64,000 nt of DNA. Source: Buchnera aphidicola (Acyrthosiphon lactucae). Lineage in GTDB: Bacteria; Pseudomonadota; Gammaproteobacteria; Enterobacterales; Enterobacteriaceae. Made by a program: the position numbers and the translations under genes. Below, piece by piece: positions 33,455-43,672 of the stretch. Location of the stretch: positions 434,001 through 498,000 of the forward strand of contig NZ_CP034891.1 of the NCBI RefSeq assembly GCF_005083565.1, written 5' to 3'. Under the pieces are notes generated by a model, which saw only the letters and a program-made list of their open reading frames with translations, was not told the DNA's origin and did not search any database. How positions within the stretch are numbered: position 1 is the stretch's first letter; each line of letters begins with the position of its first letter.

Positions 33455-33640
33455 TGTACTAAAGATCCAAATTTTGTTACATTAAAAACTTAATATTATC
33501 TATAGAATATAATTTGCAGAAAATCTTAGTTCTGCACTAATTTCTAATGATAAAATTAAAATTTTATATAAAATTGTTTATTTTTAAAATTTTAAGTAAA
33601 TTATTGATATAACATATTTAAAATATACTATTAAAAAATA

Positions 33641-36052
33641 TTACATATTCTCCAGTTCTATTAATTTCATTTTTGCGTTTTCTATCACGCTATTAGGCAA
33701 TCCAGATAATGAAGCAACTGATATACCGTAACTTTTTTTTGATACACCATTTTTAATTTTATATAAAAAGGCTATATTTGAATTATTTTCAATAGCAGTA
33801 AAATGAAAATTTTTTACAAATTTTTCTATTAATTCTAATTTTGTTAACTCAAAAAAATGTGTAGATAATAGTGTCATAGATTTATTATGATTCATTAAAT
33901 ATCTTGAACATGACCAAGCTAAAGACAATCCTTCATTAGTTGAAGTTCCTCTTCCTAATTCATCAATTAAAACTAAACTATTAGGTGTTGCATTATGCAG
34001 AATATTAGATATTTCTGTCATTTCCATCATAAATGTCGAATATCCATTACTCAAATCATCTGCAGAACCAATTCTCGTAAAAATTTTATCAATTGGACCA
34101 ATTAGAGCATATCTCGCAGGAACAAAACTACCTATCCAAGACATAATTACAATAAGAGCAATTTGACGCATATAAGTACTTTTTCCGCCCATATTTGGAC
34201 CTGTTATAATAAGCATTCTTTGCTTTTTTGATAAAACAACAGAATTGCTTATAAATGGTGTATTTAAAAAACATTCCACTACAGGATGTCGACTATCTAA
34301 TAAAGAAACACCATATTTTTTACTCATAATAGGACATACATAATTTAAAGATATCGCACGTTCAGATAAATTTACTAATACATCTAATTCTGATAATGCT
34401 AATGCACTATTTTGTAATTTTTCTAAAAAAGGTTCTATGATATTAAAGATTTCTAAATACAATTTTTTTTCTAAAAATAAACATTGAACTTCTGAAGTTG
34501 AAACTTTTTCTTCATATTTTTTTAATAAAGGAATACTATAACGTTCTGTATTTTTTAATGTTTGTATTCTTATATAATGTTCTGGAATTAAATGAGCATG
34601 ACGTTTACTCACTTGAATATAATAACCAATAATCTTATTAAATCTAATTTTAAATGATTCAATCATTAATTTTTTTTTTTCTTTCTGTTCAAAAATTTTA
34701 ATATATTCTTTAGAATTATTTTTAATAGATCGTAAATCATCAAGTTGAACATTATAGAATGAAGCTATTACACCTCCATCTCGAATAGATGGAGATGGAT
34801 TTAAACTAATTGCTTTTTTTAATAAAAACAAAATTTCTTTAAAATATCCAATAGATAAACGTATTTTTTTTATATGTTTTAATTTAATTTTTTTTAATAT
34901 TAAATGTAAATCAGGCAAGATTTCTAATGTAGAACGCATACGTACAAAATCATGAGGTGAAGCAGTATGTAAATATAAACGAGAATAAATTCTTTCTAAA
35001 TCATTCACTTGACGAAGAATGGGTTGTAATTGTTTATAAAAAAACCGTAAAGTTTTAACACTTTCATGACGATTTTTAACTATGTTAAAATCTTTCAATG
35101 GTGAGTTTAACCAACGATTTAACATTCTACTACCCATAGATGTCACCGTTTTATTTAATATCGCAGATAGAGTATTTTTTTTTTCTCCTAAAATATTTTG
35201 AGTAATTTCTAAATTTTTACGCGTACTAAAATTCATAAAAATACTATCTTCTATATAATTGTATTTTAAATGACGAATATTAGGGAGAACAGACATATGC
35301 ATTAATTTAGCATATTGTAATAAACAACCGGCAGCACGTATTATAAAATCATCTTTTTCTATACCAAATCCATTTAAACTACAAGTTTTAAATTGTAAGT
35401 TAAGCAACTTATATGATGTATCTAAATCAAATTCTAATAATGGACGTTTTCGAATACATTTTCTGTTTTCAATTAAAAAAACATCTGAAAAATTTTCTGG
35501 ATAAAGTATTTCTTTAGGGTTTGTACGTTCAATTTCTGAAAGTAAATCACCAGAATAAAAAATTTTAGAGACACCAAAAAAACCTAGAGAAATATCTAAA
35601 ATAGAATATCCAAATTGATTATTTTCTTTCCAAATAGCAGCTATAAAATTATCTTCGTTTTCCTCAAGAAATGCTTCATCGGTAATAGTTCCTGGCGTAA
35701 TTACACGAACTACTTTACGAGAAATTAATTTATTTTTATAATCAGTTTCTTTTTCTTGATTACATATTGCAATAGATTCTCCTAATTTTACAAGTTTTGA
35801 CAAATAATATTCTGACTTATGGCATGGAATTCCAGCCATAGGTACAATCTTATTATTTGAATATCCTTTACTAGTTAAAGTAATTTTTAATAATTCAGAA
35901 ATACGTTCAGCATCTTTATAAAAGAGCTCATAAAAATCACCCATTTGATAAAATAGCAGCATATCAGGATATTTCGATTTTAAAGATAAATACTGTTTTA
36001 TCATTGGAGTGTGGTTATGAATATCACTATCAATATTTATTTTTTTTTTCAT
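33641..36052 (-). CDS. mutS: DNA mismatch repair protein MutS, without the C-terminal tetramerisation segment
   Basis: MutS recognises mismatches. The 803 residues (E. coli 853) include the mismatch-wedge GDFYELF, the Walker A TGPNMGGKSTYMRQ and the signature STFMMEM; ST..DELGRGTS follows. The protein stops just after the helix IENAKMKLIELENM, so the E. coli C-terminal tetramerisation part is absent, with no poly(A) tract nearby to explain it. The gene contains in-frame A11 (plus-strand T's 34670-34680) and A10 (35175-35184) tracts. Confidence 0.95.
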   Translation of the reverse strand: MKKKINIDSDIHNHTPMIKQYLSLKSKYPDMLLFYQMGDFYELFYKDAERISELLKITLTSKGYSNNKIVPMAGIPCHKSEYYLSKLVKLGESIAICNQEKETDYKNKLISRKVVRVITPGTITDEAFLEENEDNFIAAIWKENNQFGYSILDISLGFFGVSKIFYSGDLLSEIERTNPKEILYPENFSDVFLIENRKCIRKRPLLEFDLDTSYKLLNLQFKTCSLNGFGIEKDDFIIRAAGCLLQYAKLMHMSVLPNIRHLKYNYIEDSIFMNFSTRKNLEITQNILGEKKNTLSAILNKTVTSMGSRMLNRWLNSPLKDFNIVKNRHESVKTLRFFYKQLQPILRQVNDLERIYSRLYLHTASPHDFVRMRSTLEILPDLHLILKKIKLKHIKKIRLSIGYFKEILFLLKKAISLNPSPSIRDGGVIASFYNVQLDDLRSIKNNSKEYIKIFEQKEKKKLMIESFKIRFNKIIGYYIQVSKRHAHLIPEHYIRIQTLKNTERYSIPLLKKYEEKVSTSEVQCLFLEKKLYLEIFNIIEPFLEKLQNSALALSELDVLVNLSERAISLNYVCPIMSKKYGVSLLDSRHPVVECFLNTPFISNSVVLSKKQRMLIITGPNMGGKSTYMRQIALIVIMSWIGSFVPARYALIGPIDKIFTRIGSADDLSNGYSTFMMEMTEISNILHNATPNSLVLIDELGRGTSTNEGLSLAWSCSRYLMNHNKSMTLLSTHFFELTKLELIEKFVKNFHFTAIENNSNIAFLYKIKNGVSKKSYGISVASLSGLPNSVIENAKMKLIELENM

Positions 36053-36207
36053 AATATAAAGTATATATTCTCTATTTATATAAAAACAACAATGTTAAAA
36101 TTTATAATATATATAGTATTTTACATTCATATATTATATTATTTTTAAAATCACTTTTATTCTTTTAAAATTATATAAAAAAATAAAAAATAAATTAGGT
36201 GATTAAA

Positions 36208-36837
36208 ATGAAAAAAATATTAATTATATTATGGACTCTGATCTTATCTTGTAACGTTTTTGCTTATGAATTTAAAAATGGAAAAGAATATACTACAAAA
36301 AATAAAATCATATCTGGTATCCCTAATATAACAGAATTTTTTTCCTTTTTTTGTCCCTATTGTTATGAATTTGAAAAAACACATAACACAAGATATTTAA
36401 TAAAAAACAATATTAAAAAAAATATAAGTTTTCAAATATATCACGTTAATTTTTTAGGAGGAAAATTAAGCTCTATTTTAACGAAATCTTGGATAATAGC
36501 ACAACAAATTGGAATTGAAAAAAAAATTGCTCTACCTATTTTTAAAGGAATTCAAGAAACACATTCAATTAATAATCTTAATAATATAAAAAAAATATTT
36601 AAAAAAGAAGCAGGAGTTAACGAAAGTACATTCAATAGTTTTTGGAATAGTTTAACACTTAAAATATTAGTTCAAAAACAAAAAAAAGATATTAAAAAAT
36701 CTCATTTAGAAAACATTCCAACAATGCTTATCAATGGAAAATATCTAATCGATTATTCAAAAATAGAAAATATTTTTAAAGATAATTTTTCTCAAAAATA
36801 TATTAATTTAATACAATTTTTGATAAATAAAAAATAA
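36208..36837 (+). CDS. dsbA: Periplasmic thiol:disulfide oxidoreductase DsbA, CPYC active site
   Basis: DsbA introduces disulfides into exported proteins. The ATG at 36208 follows TTAGGTGA, and the product has 209 residues (E. coli 208); a GTG nine bases upstream lies within that ribosome binding site and is less likely. A signal peptide ends near residue 19 (NVFA|YEF). The thioredoxin motif is FFCPYCYEF, with cysteines 49 and 52; E. coli has CPHC. The cis-proline is in ENIPTML. In E. coli dsbA also lies just upstream of polA. Confidence 0.93.
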   Translation: MKKILIILWTLILSCNVFAYEFKNGKEYTTKNKIISGIPNITEFFSFFCPYCYEFEKTHNTRYLIKNNIKKNISFQIYHVNFLGGKLSSILTKSWIIAQQIGIEKKIALPIFKGIQETHSINNLNNIKKIFKKEAGVNESTFNSFWNSLTLKILVQKQKKDIKKSHLENIPTMLINGKYLIDYSKIENIFKDNFSQKYINLIQFLINKK

Positions 36838-36966
36838 AATTTTTTTTAAATGTATTTTATTCAAGTTAAATCAAAATACTTAATTAGTATAACTTATAAT
36901 ATTTATCAATTTTAATTTTTCTCAAAAACATCTTTAGATAAAAAATATCTATGTAAAAGAGTCAAT

Positions 36967-37857
36967 ATGAATAAAATAAAAAATAACCCTGTTATCATAA
37001 TAGATGGAAGTTTATATTTATATTCATCTTATTATGCATTCCGTGATTTTCAAAATACTTCAGGAGAACCATTTGGAGCAATATATGGAATGTTAAAAAT
37101 GATAGATAATATTTTAAAAAAATATAAAAATTCAAAAAAATTTATTATTATTTTTGATTCATCTAAAAAAACATTTAGGAAAAAAATATTTAAAGAATAT
37201 AAAAACAATAGACCACCTATGCCGAATTCACTATATATTCAAATTCAACCTCTTTTTGAAATACTTAAAAAAATTGGTATTAAAGTATTAACTATTCCAG
37301 GAATTGAAGCAGATGATATTATCGGCAGTTTATCCTATAAATTAGAAAAAAAAGGAGAAAAAATATTAATTATAAGTCATGATAAAGACATGCTTCAACT
37401 TGTAACAAATGATATTAATATCTTTAATAAAAAAGATAATCGTATTATTACACCAGAAATAATAAAAGAAAAATATGGTATTAAGCCTAAAGAATTTATT
37501 GATTTTTTAGCTTTAATGGGAGATGTTTCTGATAATATTCCAGGAGTTCCTAAAATTGGAATTAAAACTGCATTATCTTTATTGAAAAATTTTTCTAATA
37601 TTAAAAATATTTATAATAATATTGAAAAAATAAAATTTTTACCATTTCGAAACGCTAAGAATATTGCTATTGAACTAAAAAAAAATAAAGAAATAGCTTT
37701 TCTTTCTTATAAATTAGCAAAAATAAAATTAGATATTCCAATTAATATTAATTTTAAAGATATGATTTTAGATAAATATTCTTCTCAAAATACATTTCAA
37801 GTTTTTAAAAATTATATTTTTAAGTCAAAAAAAAATAAAAAATTTTTATATAAATAA
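36967..37857 (+). CDS. polA: DNA polymerase I reduced to its 5'-3' exonuclease domain
   Basis: The 296 residues match only the N-terminal 5' nuclease of E. coli PolI (928 residues). Metal-binding acidic residues are seen in IIDGSLYLYSSYYAF, FDSSKKTFRKK, GIEADDIIGSL, ISHDKDMLQL and GDVSDNIPGVPKIGIKTA. The polymerase and proofreading domains are absent, and the 36 bases to engB hold no remnant. It is a stand-alone flap/RNA-primer nuclease; gap filling must be done by another polymerase. Confidence 0.95.
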   Translation: MNKIKNNPVIIIDGSLYLYSSYYAFRDFQNTSGEPFGAIYGMLKMIDNILKKYKNSKKFIIIFDSSKKTFRKKIFKEYKNNRPPMPNSLYIQIQPLFEILKKIGIKVLTIPGIEADDIIGSLSYKLEKKGEKILIISHDKDMLQLVTNDINIFNKKDNRIITPEIIKEKYGIKPKEFIDFLALMGDVSDNIPGVPKIGIKTALSLLKNFSNIKNIYNNIEKIKFLPFRNAKNIAIELKKNKEIAFLSYKLAKIKLDIPININFKDMILDKYSSQNTFQVFKNYIFKSKKNKKFLYK

Positions 37858-37893
37858 AAATTATTCAATATTTTATTTATTATGTAGACATCA

Positions 37894-38511
37894 TTATTTA
37901 TTTAAAATAATATACTGGTTATACCAATTATTTAAAATTAATTTTAATTCTTTAATACCAATATTTTTATGAGACGAAAATAATAAAATTTCAAAAAAAT
38001 CTAATAAAAAATTTAATTTTTTATATACTGTATTAACTTGAATATTTTGTTGATTTATTGTTAATTTATCACATTTAGTTAACAATACTAAGATCGAAAC
38101 TTTTTTATGTAAGGCTATATTAATTATTTTTTGATCGAGTTTTTTTAATGGAAATCTGATATCCATTAGAAATACAAAACCTTTAATTTGATTTCTTTTT
38201 TTTAAATAATCATATACTATTTTTTGCCACTTTTCTCTTATTAATAAAGGCGCTTTAGCATAACCATATCCCGGTAGATCAACTATTCTTAGATCTGAAA
38301 CTACTTCAAAAAAATTAATTAATTGAGTTCTTCCAGGAGTTTTACTAAAACGAGCTAATTTTTTTTGATTAGTTAATGCATTAATAGCACTAGATTTTCC
38401 TGAATTAGAATAACCAATAAAAGCAATTTCAATACCATCTTGAATTTCTATATCAGTTATTTTTGAATAACTTTTTAAAAATCTTGTTTTATTATAGTCT
38501 AATGAATTCAA
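37894..38511 (-). CDS. engB: Ribosome biogenesis GTPase EngB (YihA/YsxC)
   Basis: The 205-residue GTPase (E. coli 210) assists 50S assembly. The motifs are GYSNSGKSSAINAL (G1), DLPGYGYAKA (G3) and LTKCDKL (G4). It is convergent with polA as in E. coli, but the Spot 42 RNA gene (spf) that lies between them there has no room here. Confidence 0.95.
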   Translation of the reverse strand: MNSLDYNKTRFLKSYSKITDIEIQDGIEIAFIGYSNSGKSSAINALTNQKKLARFSKTPGRTQLINFFEVVSDLRIVDLPGYGYAKAPLLIREKWQKIVYDYLKKRNQIKGFVFLMDIRFPLKKLDQKIINIALHKKVSILVLLTKCDKLTINQQNIQVNTVYKKLNFLLDFFEILLFSSHKNIGIKELKLILNNWYNQYIILNK

Positions 38512-38754
38512 AATTTAATCCTATTTGTTAAATCTATAAGAAATTTCTTAAATAAAAATTTATTTTTTATATAAAAAACTTTTAATATGAAATTTATCTT
38601 CCAACTTCTATAGTTATAAAAAAGTATTTTTTACAGATACTTATAAAAAGTAGCATACAAGTAATATTTCCTCAATAACGAATCTAATCTTATGATTCTA
38701 TCTGAAAAAAGTCTGTAATATACCTATTTATTACTATTTTAAAAAGGAAAAAAA

Positions 38755-40575
38755 ATGCATCACAATATAAGAAATATAGCAATTATAGCACATGTTGATC
38801 ATGGAAAAACTACATTACTTGATAAACTATTACAGCAATCAGGAACATTTCAAGAACATGAAGAAAAAACTGAAAGAATCATGGATTCTAATGATTTAGA
38901 AAAAGAACGAGGCATTACAATTTTATCTAAAAACACTTCTATTAAATGGAAAAATTATAAAATAAATATAGTAGATACTCCGGGACATGCTGATTTTGGT
39001 GGTGAAGTAGAACGCGTAATGTCTATGGTGGATTCAGTTCTTTTAGTAGTAGATGCTTTAGATGGACCAATGCCACAAACACGATTTGTTACTAAAAAAG
39101 CATTTAAATATGGTTTAAATCCTATAGTTGTTATCAATAAAATTGATAGAATTAATTCTCGTCCTGACTGGGTAGTAGATCAAATTTTTGATCTTTTTGT
39201 TAACTTAGATGCAAATGATCAACAACTTGATTTTCCTATTATTTACACATCTGCTGTTCTTGGAACTTCAGGAATAGATTATCTAAAAATGAAAAATAAC
39301 ATGATTCCATTATATGAATCTATTATTCGATATGCTCCTGCTCCTAATGTTAATCCTAATTATAAATTTCAAATGCAAATCTCACAACTTGATTATGATA
39401 ATTATCTAGGAGTTGTAGGCGTTGGTCGAATTAAACAAGGATATATTAAGCCTAACGATCAAGTGACTATTATTGATAATCTTGGAAAAAATTATAATGG
39501 AAAAATTAATAAAGTTTTGAATTATTTTGGATTGAAAAGAATAGAAATTAGTAAAGGAAATGCAGGAGATATAATTGCTGTTACAGGTATTAATAACCTA
39601 AAAATTTCTGATACAATTTGTCATCCAGATAATTTACAATCTCTACCAGCATTAAGTATAGATGAACCTACAGTAAATATGTTTTTTTCAGTAAATACTT
39701 CACCTTTTTCAGGAAAAGAGGGCAAATATATTACATCACGTCAAATTTTGGCACGATTAAAAAAAGAAACCATGCATAATGTTGCTTTACAAATTAAAGA
39801 AACTCAAGATGCAAATATTTTTTCCGTCTCTGGACGTGGTGAATTACATTTATCTATATTAATTGAAAATATGCGTCGTGAAGGATTTGAGTTTCAAGTG
39901 TCTCGTCCAAAAATTATCTTTCGTATAATTGATGGAGTCCAAAAAGAACCATTTGAATATGTAACTTTAGATATTGAAGAAAAAAATCAAGGCAGTATTA
40001 TGCAATTTATAGGTACAAGGAAAGGTGAATTAAAAAATATGATTATGGATGGAAAAGGAAGAGTACGACTTGAATATATATTATCTAGTAGAGCATTAAT
40101 TGGTTTTCGTACAGAATTTATGAGTTTAACTTCTGGAACAGGACTTTTCTATTCATCTTTTAGTCACTATGGTAATCTTCAAAAAAATAATATTGGACAA
40201 AGAAAAAATGGAGTTTTAATATCTAATAGTATGGGTATGGCTGTTGGTTTTTCTCTATTTAACTTACAGGAAAGAGGAAAGTTATTTATAGGACATGGCG
40301 CTCAAGTATATGAAGGACAAATTATAGGACTTCACAATCGATCTAATGATTTAACAGTTAATTGTTTAACTGGAAAAAAATTAACTAATATGAGAGCCTC
40401 TGGAACAGATGAAGCAATAGTTTTAACAACAGCTATCAATTTAACATTAGAAGAAGCTATAGGATTTATCAATGATGATGAACTTGTAGAAATTACACCT
40501 CATTCCATACGATTACGTAAATTTTATTTAAAAGAAAACGAAAGAAAAAGAGCTAACCGTAATAAAAAAGATTGA
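38755..40575 (+). CDS. typA: Ribosome-associated GTPase TypA/BipA
   Basis: BipA (606 residues, E. coli 607) is an EF-G-like GTPase needed for 50S assembly at low temperature and stress. G motifs are [29 protein letters not shown] and NKIDR; the BipA-specific C-terminal domain is complete ([24 protein letters not shown]). AAAAAGGAAAAAA precedes the ATG. The 243-base divergent spacer from engB shows no further gene. Confidence 0.97.
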   Translation: MHHNIRNIAIIAHVDHGKTTLLDKLLQQSGTFQEHEEKTERIMDSNDLEKERGITILSKNTSIKWKNYKINIVDTPGHADFGGEVERVMSMVDSVLLVVDALDGPMPQTRFVTKKAFKYGLNPIVVINKIDRINSRPDWVVDQIFDLFVNLDANDQQLDFPIIYTSAVLGTSGIDYLKMKNNMIPLYESIIRYAPAPNVNPNYKFQMQISQLDYDNYLGVVGVGRIKQGYIKPNDQVTIIDNLGKNYNGKINKVLNYFGLKRIEISKGNAGDIIAVTGINNLKISDTICHPDNLQSLPALSIDEPTVNMFFSVNTSPFSGKEGKYITSRQILARLKKETMHNVALQIKETQDANIFSVSGRGELHLSILIENMRREGFEFQVSRPKIIFRIIDGVQKEPFEYVTLDIEEKNQGSIMQFIGTRKGELKNMIMDGKGRVRLEYILSSRALIGFRTEFMSLTSGTGLFYSSFSHYGNLQKNNIGQRKNGVLISNSMGMAVGFSLFNLQERGKLFIGHGAQVYEGQIIGLHNRSNDLTVNCLTGKKLTNMRASGTDEAIVLTTAINLTLEEAIGFINDDELVEITPHSIRLRKFYLKENERKRANRNKKD

Positions 40576-40627
40576 TTTTAAATAAAGAAAACTATAAGTA
40601 AAAAAAATAAAATACTTAATTTTTTAA

Positions 40628-40662
40628 TTATATAATTCTATTTTTTCAATAGAATTATATAA
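40628..40662. terminator. Perfect 15-bp inverted repeat between convergent typA and gmk
   Basis: TTATATAATTCTATT and AATAGAATTATATAA form a perfect 15-bp stem around TTTTC. It lies midway between convergent stops and is followed by T-rich sequence on each strand, as a bidirectional terminator would be. Confidence 0.75.
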
Positions 40663-40696
40663 AAGTATTTTTTTACATATTCAACTTTTTCTAAAA

Positions 40697-41320
40697 TTAA
40701 CGTTTTAATAAATTAGAAATTAATAAATCATATTTATTTTTCTGATGAAATAAACATAAATGTTCAGCAGTAATAATTGTTGTTAAATCATTTACTGCTT
40801 TTTTAAAATCATCATTAATAATTAGATAATCATATTCTGAATAATGTTTCATTTCATCTACTGCTTTTTCCATTCTATTTGCAATTACCACATCACTATC
40901 TTGACCTCTTTCTCTTAGTCTTTTATATAATGTATCTTTAGATGGTGGTAATAAAAAGATACTTTTTGATTTTGGCATTTTGCATTTAATTTGCTTAGCT
41001 CCTTGCCAATCAATATCGAGAAAAACATCAATTCCAGAAAATAACATTTCTTCAATAGATTGACGAGAAGTTCCATAATAATTACTAAAAACTTTAGCAT
41101 ATTCTAAAAAAGATTCTTGTTTAATCATAATTTGAAATTCTTTTTTAGATATAAAATAATAATGTTTTCCATGTAATTCACCGGGTCGTATAATTCGAGT
41201 GGTATGAGAAATAGATACTTGTACATTATATAAATTTTTTGACTTTAATAATCCTTGAATTAAACTTGATTTTCCTGTTCCACTTGGAGCTGAAATAATA
41301 AAAAGAATACCTTGAGACAT
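40697..41320 (-). CDS. gmk: Guanylate kinase
   Basis: Gmk (207 residues, as in E. coli) phosphorylates GMP to GDP. Walker A is [18 protein letters not shown]; the GMP-binding TTR..RPGE.HGKHYYF and [10 protein letters not shown] are conserved. The E. coli neighbours rpoZ and spoT are not present here. Confidence 0.97.
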   Translation of the reverse strand: MSQGILFIISAPSGTGKSSLIQGLLKSKNLYNVQVSISHTTRIIRPGELHGKHYYFISKKEFQIMIKQESFLEYAKVFSNYYGTSRQSIEEMLFSGIDVFLDIDWQGAKQIKCKMPKSKSIFLLPPSKDTLYKRLRERGQDSDVVIANRMEKAVDEMKHYSEYDYLIINDDFKKAVNDLTTIITAEHLCLFHQKNKYDLLISNLLKR

Positions 41321-41430
41321 AATTTTTTAAAAAAGATTTTCGGCTAAAATTTTAAAAAAAATAAATATGTTTTTTAAAAAACGTTATATTTTTATAATAT
41401 ATAAATAAAAAACAACTTCTATATCACTAT

Positions 41431-42390
41431 CTAATTTCTTATTAAAAAAATGTTTTTAAATCCATATATTCTGAATGAATTATTTACATCTATAGATTTA
41501 CGTAAAACTACCTGTATATGAATTTCTTGAGATTTAACATAAACTATAGATAATAATACACCAATTTTACACCATTTATTGTTTATCTGTGTTTCAATAA
41601 ATACACCTATTTCAGGAAAAATATTCCCTGTACTTGTTAAATAACATAAAAAATATTTATTTATTTTTTTAAAAAATATTCGAGCTATTGTTTCTTGTCC
41701 ATAATAACATCCTTTTTTAAAACTTATAGCATTAAGCTTATCTAAATTAATTGCCTGTGGTGTAAATCTTTTAGAACATATTTTATCAATAATAGGAAAT
41801 CCTGCTTCCATATCTAATAATAACCACTGTTTGCTGTTGTTAAAAAATATATTTTCATTAATTTTTCTTTTTAAAATTAAAAAATCTGAAAAAGATAAAA
41901 CTAATAAAAATCGTTCAGACGGTTCTCTATACCATAATATTGTTGTATTATTTTCATGAATTACTGAACAATTTTTATCTGGTATTTTAATAAAAAAATT
42001 CAATAAAAATGATCTAGCATTTAATCCTGCAAATCCAACTAAAAACATATTATTTAATTCATTTATTTTTATTTTTGAAAAAATAGAATATTTATGGATT
42101 TCTTCAATTTGAATTTTAGAAATACTTTTTCGTTGAATATAACCATAACCTTTTTGATAATGAAATAAATGCATAGTGCTTGATACTTTTCCATTAAAAT
42201 TACAGTATGCACAAAGTGTATGATGAGTTTTAGACAATAAATTCATATCAATAGTTAATTGACTTTGAAGATATTTTTTACTATCAATACCTTCTACATA
42301 AGTTAAAGACCACTCTTCTAGTAATATCATTGTTAATGATAATTCATGTGAAGGATAAACTAGGTTTTGTAACGATATAAATGATGACAT
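41431..42390 (-). CDS. ygfZ: Folate-dependent iron-sulfur cluster protein YgfZ
   Basis: YgfZ (319 residues, E. coli 326) is a GcvT-like, folate-binding protein that helps make or repair some Fe-S enzymes such as MiaB, which is encoded in this window. The diagnostic KGCYYGQE motif is intact. It is alone on the minus strand, upstream of and divergent from prfB. Confidence 0.93.
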   Translation of the reverse strand: MSSFISLQNLVYPSHELSLTMILLEEWSLTYVEGIDSKKYLQSQLTIDMNLLSKTHHTLCAYCNFNGKVSSTMHLFHYQKGYGYIQRKSISKIQIEEIHKYSIFSKIKINELNNMFLVGFAGLNARSFLLNFFIKIPDKNCSVIHENNTTILWYREPSERFLLVLSFSDFLILKRKINENIFFNNSKQWLLLDMEAGFPIIDKICSKRFTPQAINLDKLNAISFKKGCYYGQETIARIFFKKINKYFLCYLTSTGNIFPEIGVFIETQINNKWCKIGVLLSIVYVKSQEIHIQVVLRKSIDVNNSFRIYGFKNIFLIRN

Positions 42391-42564
42391 TATTTTTATT
42401 TCCTAAAATACATTTAATATAAAGCATATAAAATTAAAATAAATGTACCTATTCAATTAAAAAGATATAATAAAAAATATAATTTTTACATATTGTAAAA
42501 GAATATATCAATAAAAGTTAAAAATTTTTTAATTTAATTTAATTAAAAGAAGAACTATAAAACT

Positions 42565-43663
42565 ATGCTAGAAAAAAATATGCTAACTAATCAAATTAAA
42601 AATATTAAAAAAAGAATACAAGATCTTAAGAGGTATCTTTGACTATAATAAAAAAACAATACGTCTTTCAGAAATTAATTTAGAACTATTATTACCTGAA
42701 ACATGGGAAAATCAGATATCTATAAAAAAACTTAATAAAGAAAAATATTTGTTAAGTTCTATAATTAAAAATATTGATGAAATAGAAGAAATTATAAAAG
42801 AAACGATTATTTTTTTAGAATTAGCAGTAGAAACAGGAGATAATATAGTATTAAAAGACTCTTTTACAGAAATACAAAAAATAGAAAAAAGAATAAAAAA
42901 ACTTGAATTTTATCGCATGTTTTCTAAAAAAAATGACAGTTGTAATTGTTATATTGATATACAATCTGGTTCAGGAGGAACAGAAGCACAAGATTGGTCT
43001 AAAATGTTACTTAGAATGTATTTAAGATGGGCTGAAAAAAAAGGGTTTCAGATAGAAATAATTCACGAATCTATGGGAGAAATAGTTGGTATTAAATCTT
43101 CTACTATTAAAGTAATTGGAGAATATGCTTTTGGATGGTTACGAACAGAAACAGGAATACATCGATTAATTAGAAAAAGTCCTTTTGATTCTGGGAATCG
43201 ACGTCATACTTCTTTTAGTTCGGTTTTTATATATCCAGATATAGATGATAAAATTTGTGTAAATATTAATTCTTCTGATCTAAGAATTGACGTTTATAGA
43301 GCATCTGGAGCCGGAGGTCAACATGTAAATAGAACAGAATCAGCTGTTCGTATTACTCATTTGCCTACAAATCTTGTTACTCAATGTCAGAATAATCGTT
43401 CTCAACATAAGAATAAGGAACAAGCAATAAAACAAATGAAGTCAAAATTATACGAAATGCAAATCAGAAAAAAACAAAAAGAAAAACAACAACTCGAAAA
43501 AAATAAATCAGATATAACCTGGGGAAATCAAATACGCTCATATATATTAGATCATTCAAAAATTAAAGATCTTCGTACTGGAATTGAAAAAAATCATGTT
43601 CAATCTGTTTTAGATGGTGATCTAGATGATTTTATTGAACAAAGCTTAATAATTGGATTATAA
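42565..43663 (+). CDS. prfB: Peptide chain release factor 2, with programmed +1 frameshift
   Basis: RF2 terminates at UAA and UGA. The ATG at 42565 opens a 25-codon frame ([11 protein letters not shown]...LKRYL) ending in an in-frame TGA at 42640-42642; shifting +1 at CTT TGA C continues [16 protein letters not shown] to the stop at 43661-43663. The joined product is 365 residues, exactly the E. coli length. SPF at 205-207 (stop-codon recognition) and GGQ at 250-252 (hydrolysis) fall at the E. coli numbers, and residue 246 is Ala. The frameshift autoregulates RF2. A shorter TTG-initiated frame at 42749 would lack domain 1 and is rejected. Confidence 0.96.
42627..42643 (+). promoter_or_regulatory. 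prfB programmed +1 frameshift site
   Basis: The signal reads AAGAGGTATCTTTGAC: a Shine-Dalgarno-like AGAGG with the E. coli spacing to the CTT slippery codon, followed by TGA and C, the weakest termination context. E. coli has AGGGGG at the same place, so the stimulatory SD here is weaker. Confidence 0.92.
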
Positions 43664-43672
43664 GGGATCAAA

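Noticed and set aside
34670-35184. A11 and A10 tracts in mutS as possible frame breaks
   Set aside because: Both are in frame and the flanking protein is continuous; slippage there would only lower yield.
36199-36207. GTG start for dsbA
   Set aside because: It lies in the ribosome binding site of the ATG at 36208, which gives a normal signal peptide.
37858-37893. Possible Spot 42 RNA gene between polA and engB
   Set aside because: The 36-base gap is too short and shows no matching sequence.
38512-38754. Possible small RNA in the engB-typA spacer
   Set aside because: No stable hairpin or terminator was seen; it is adequately explained as a divergent promoter region.
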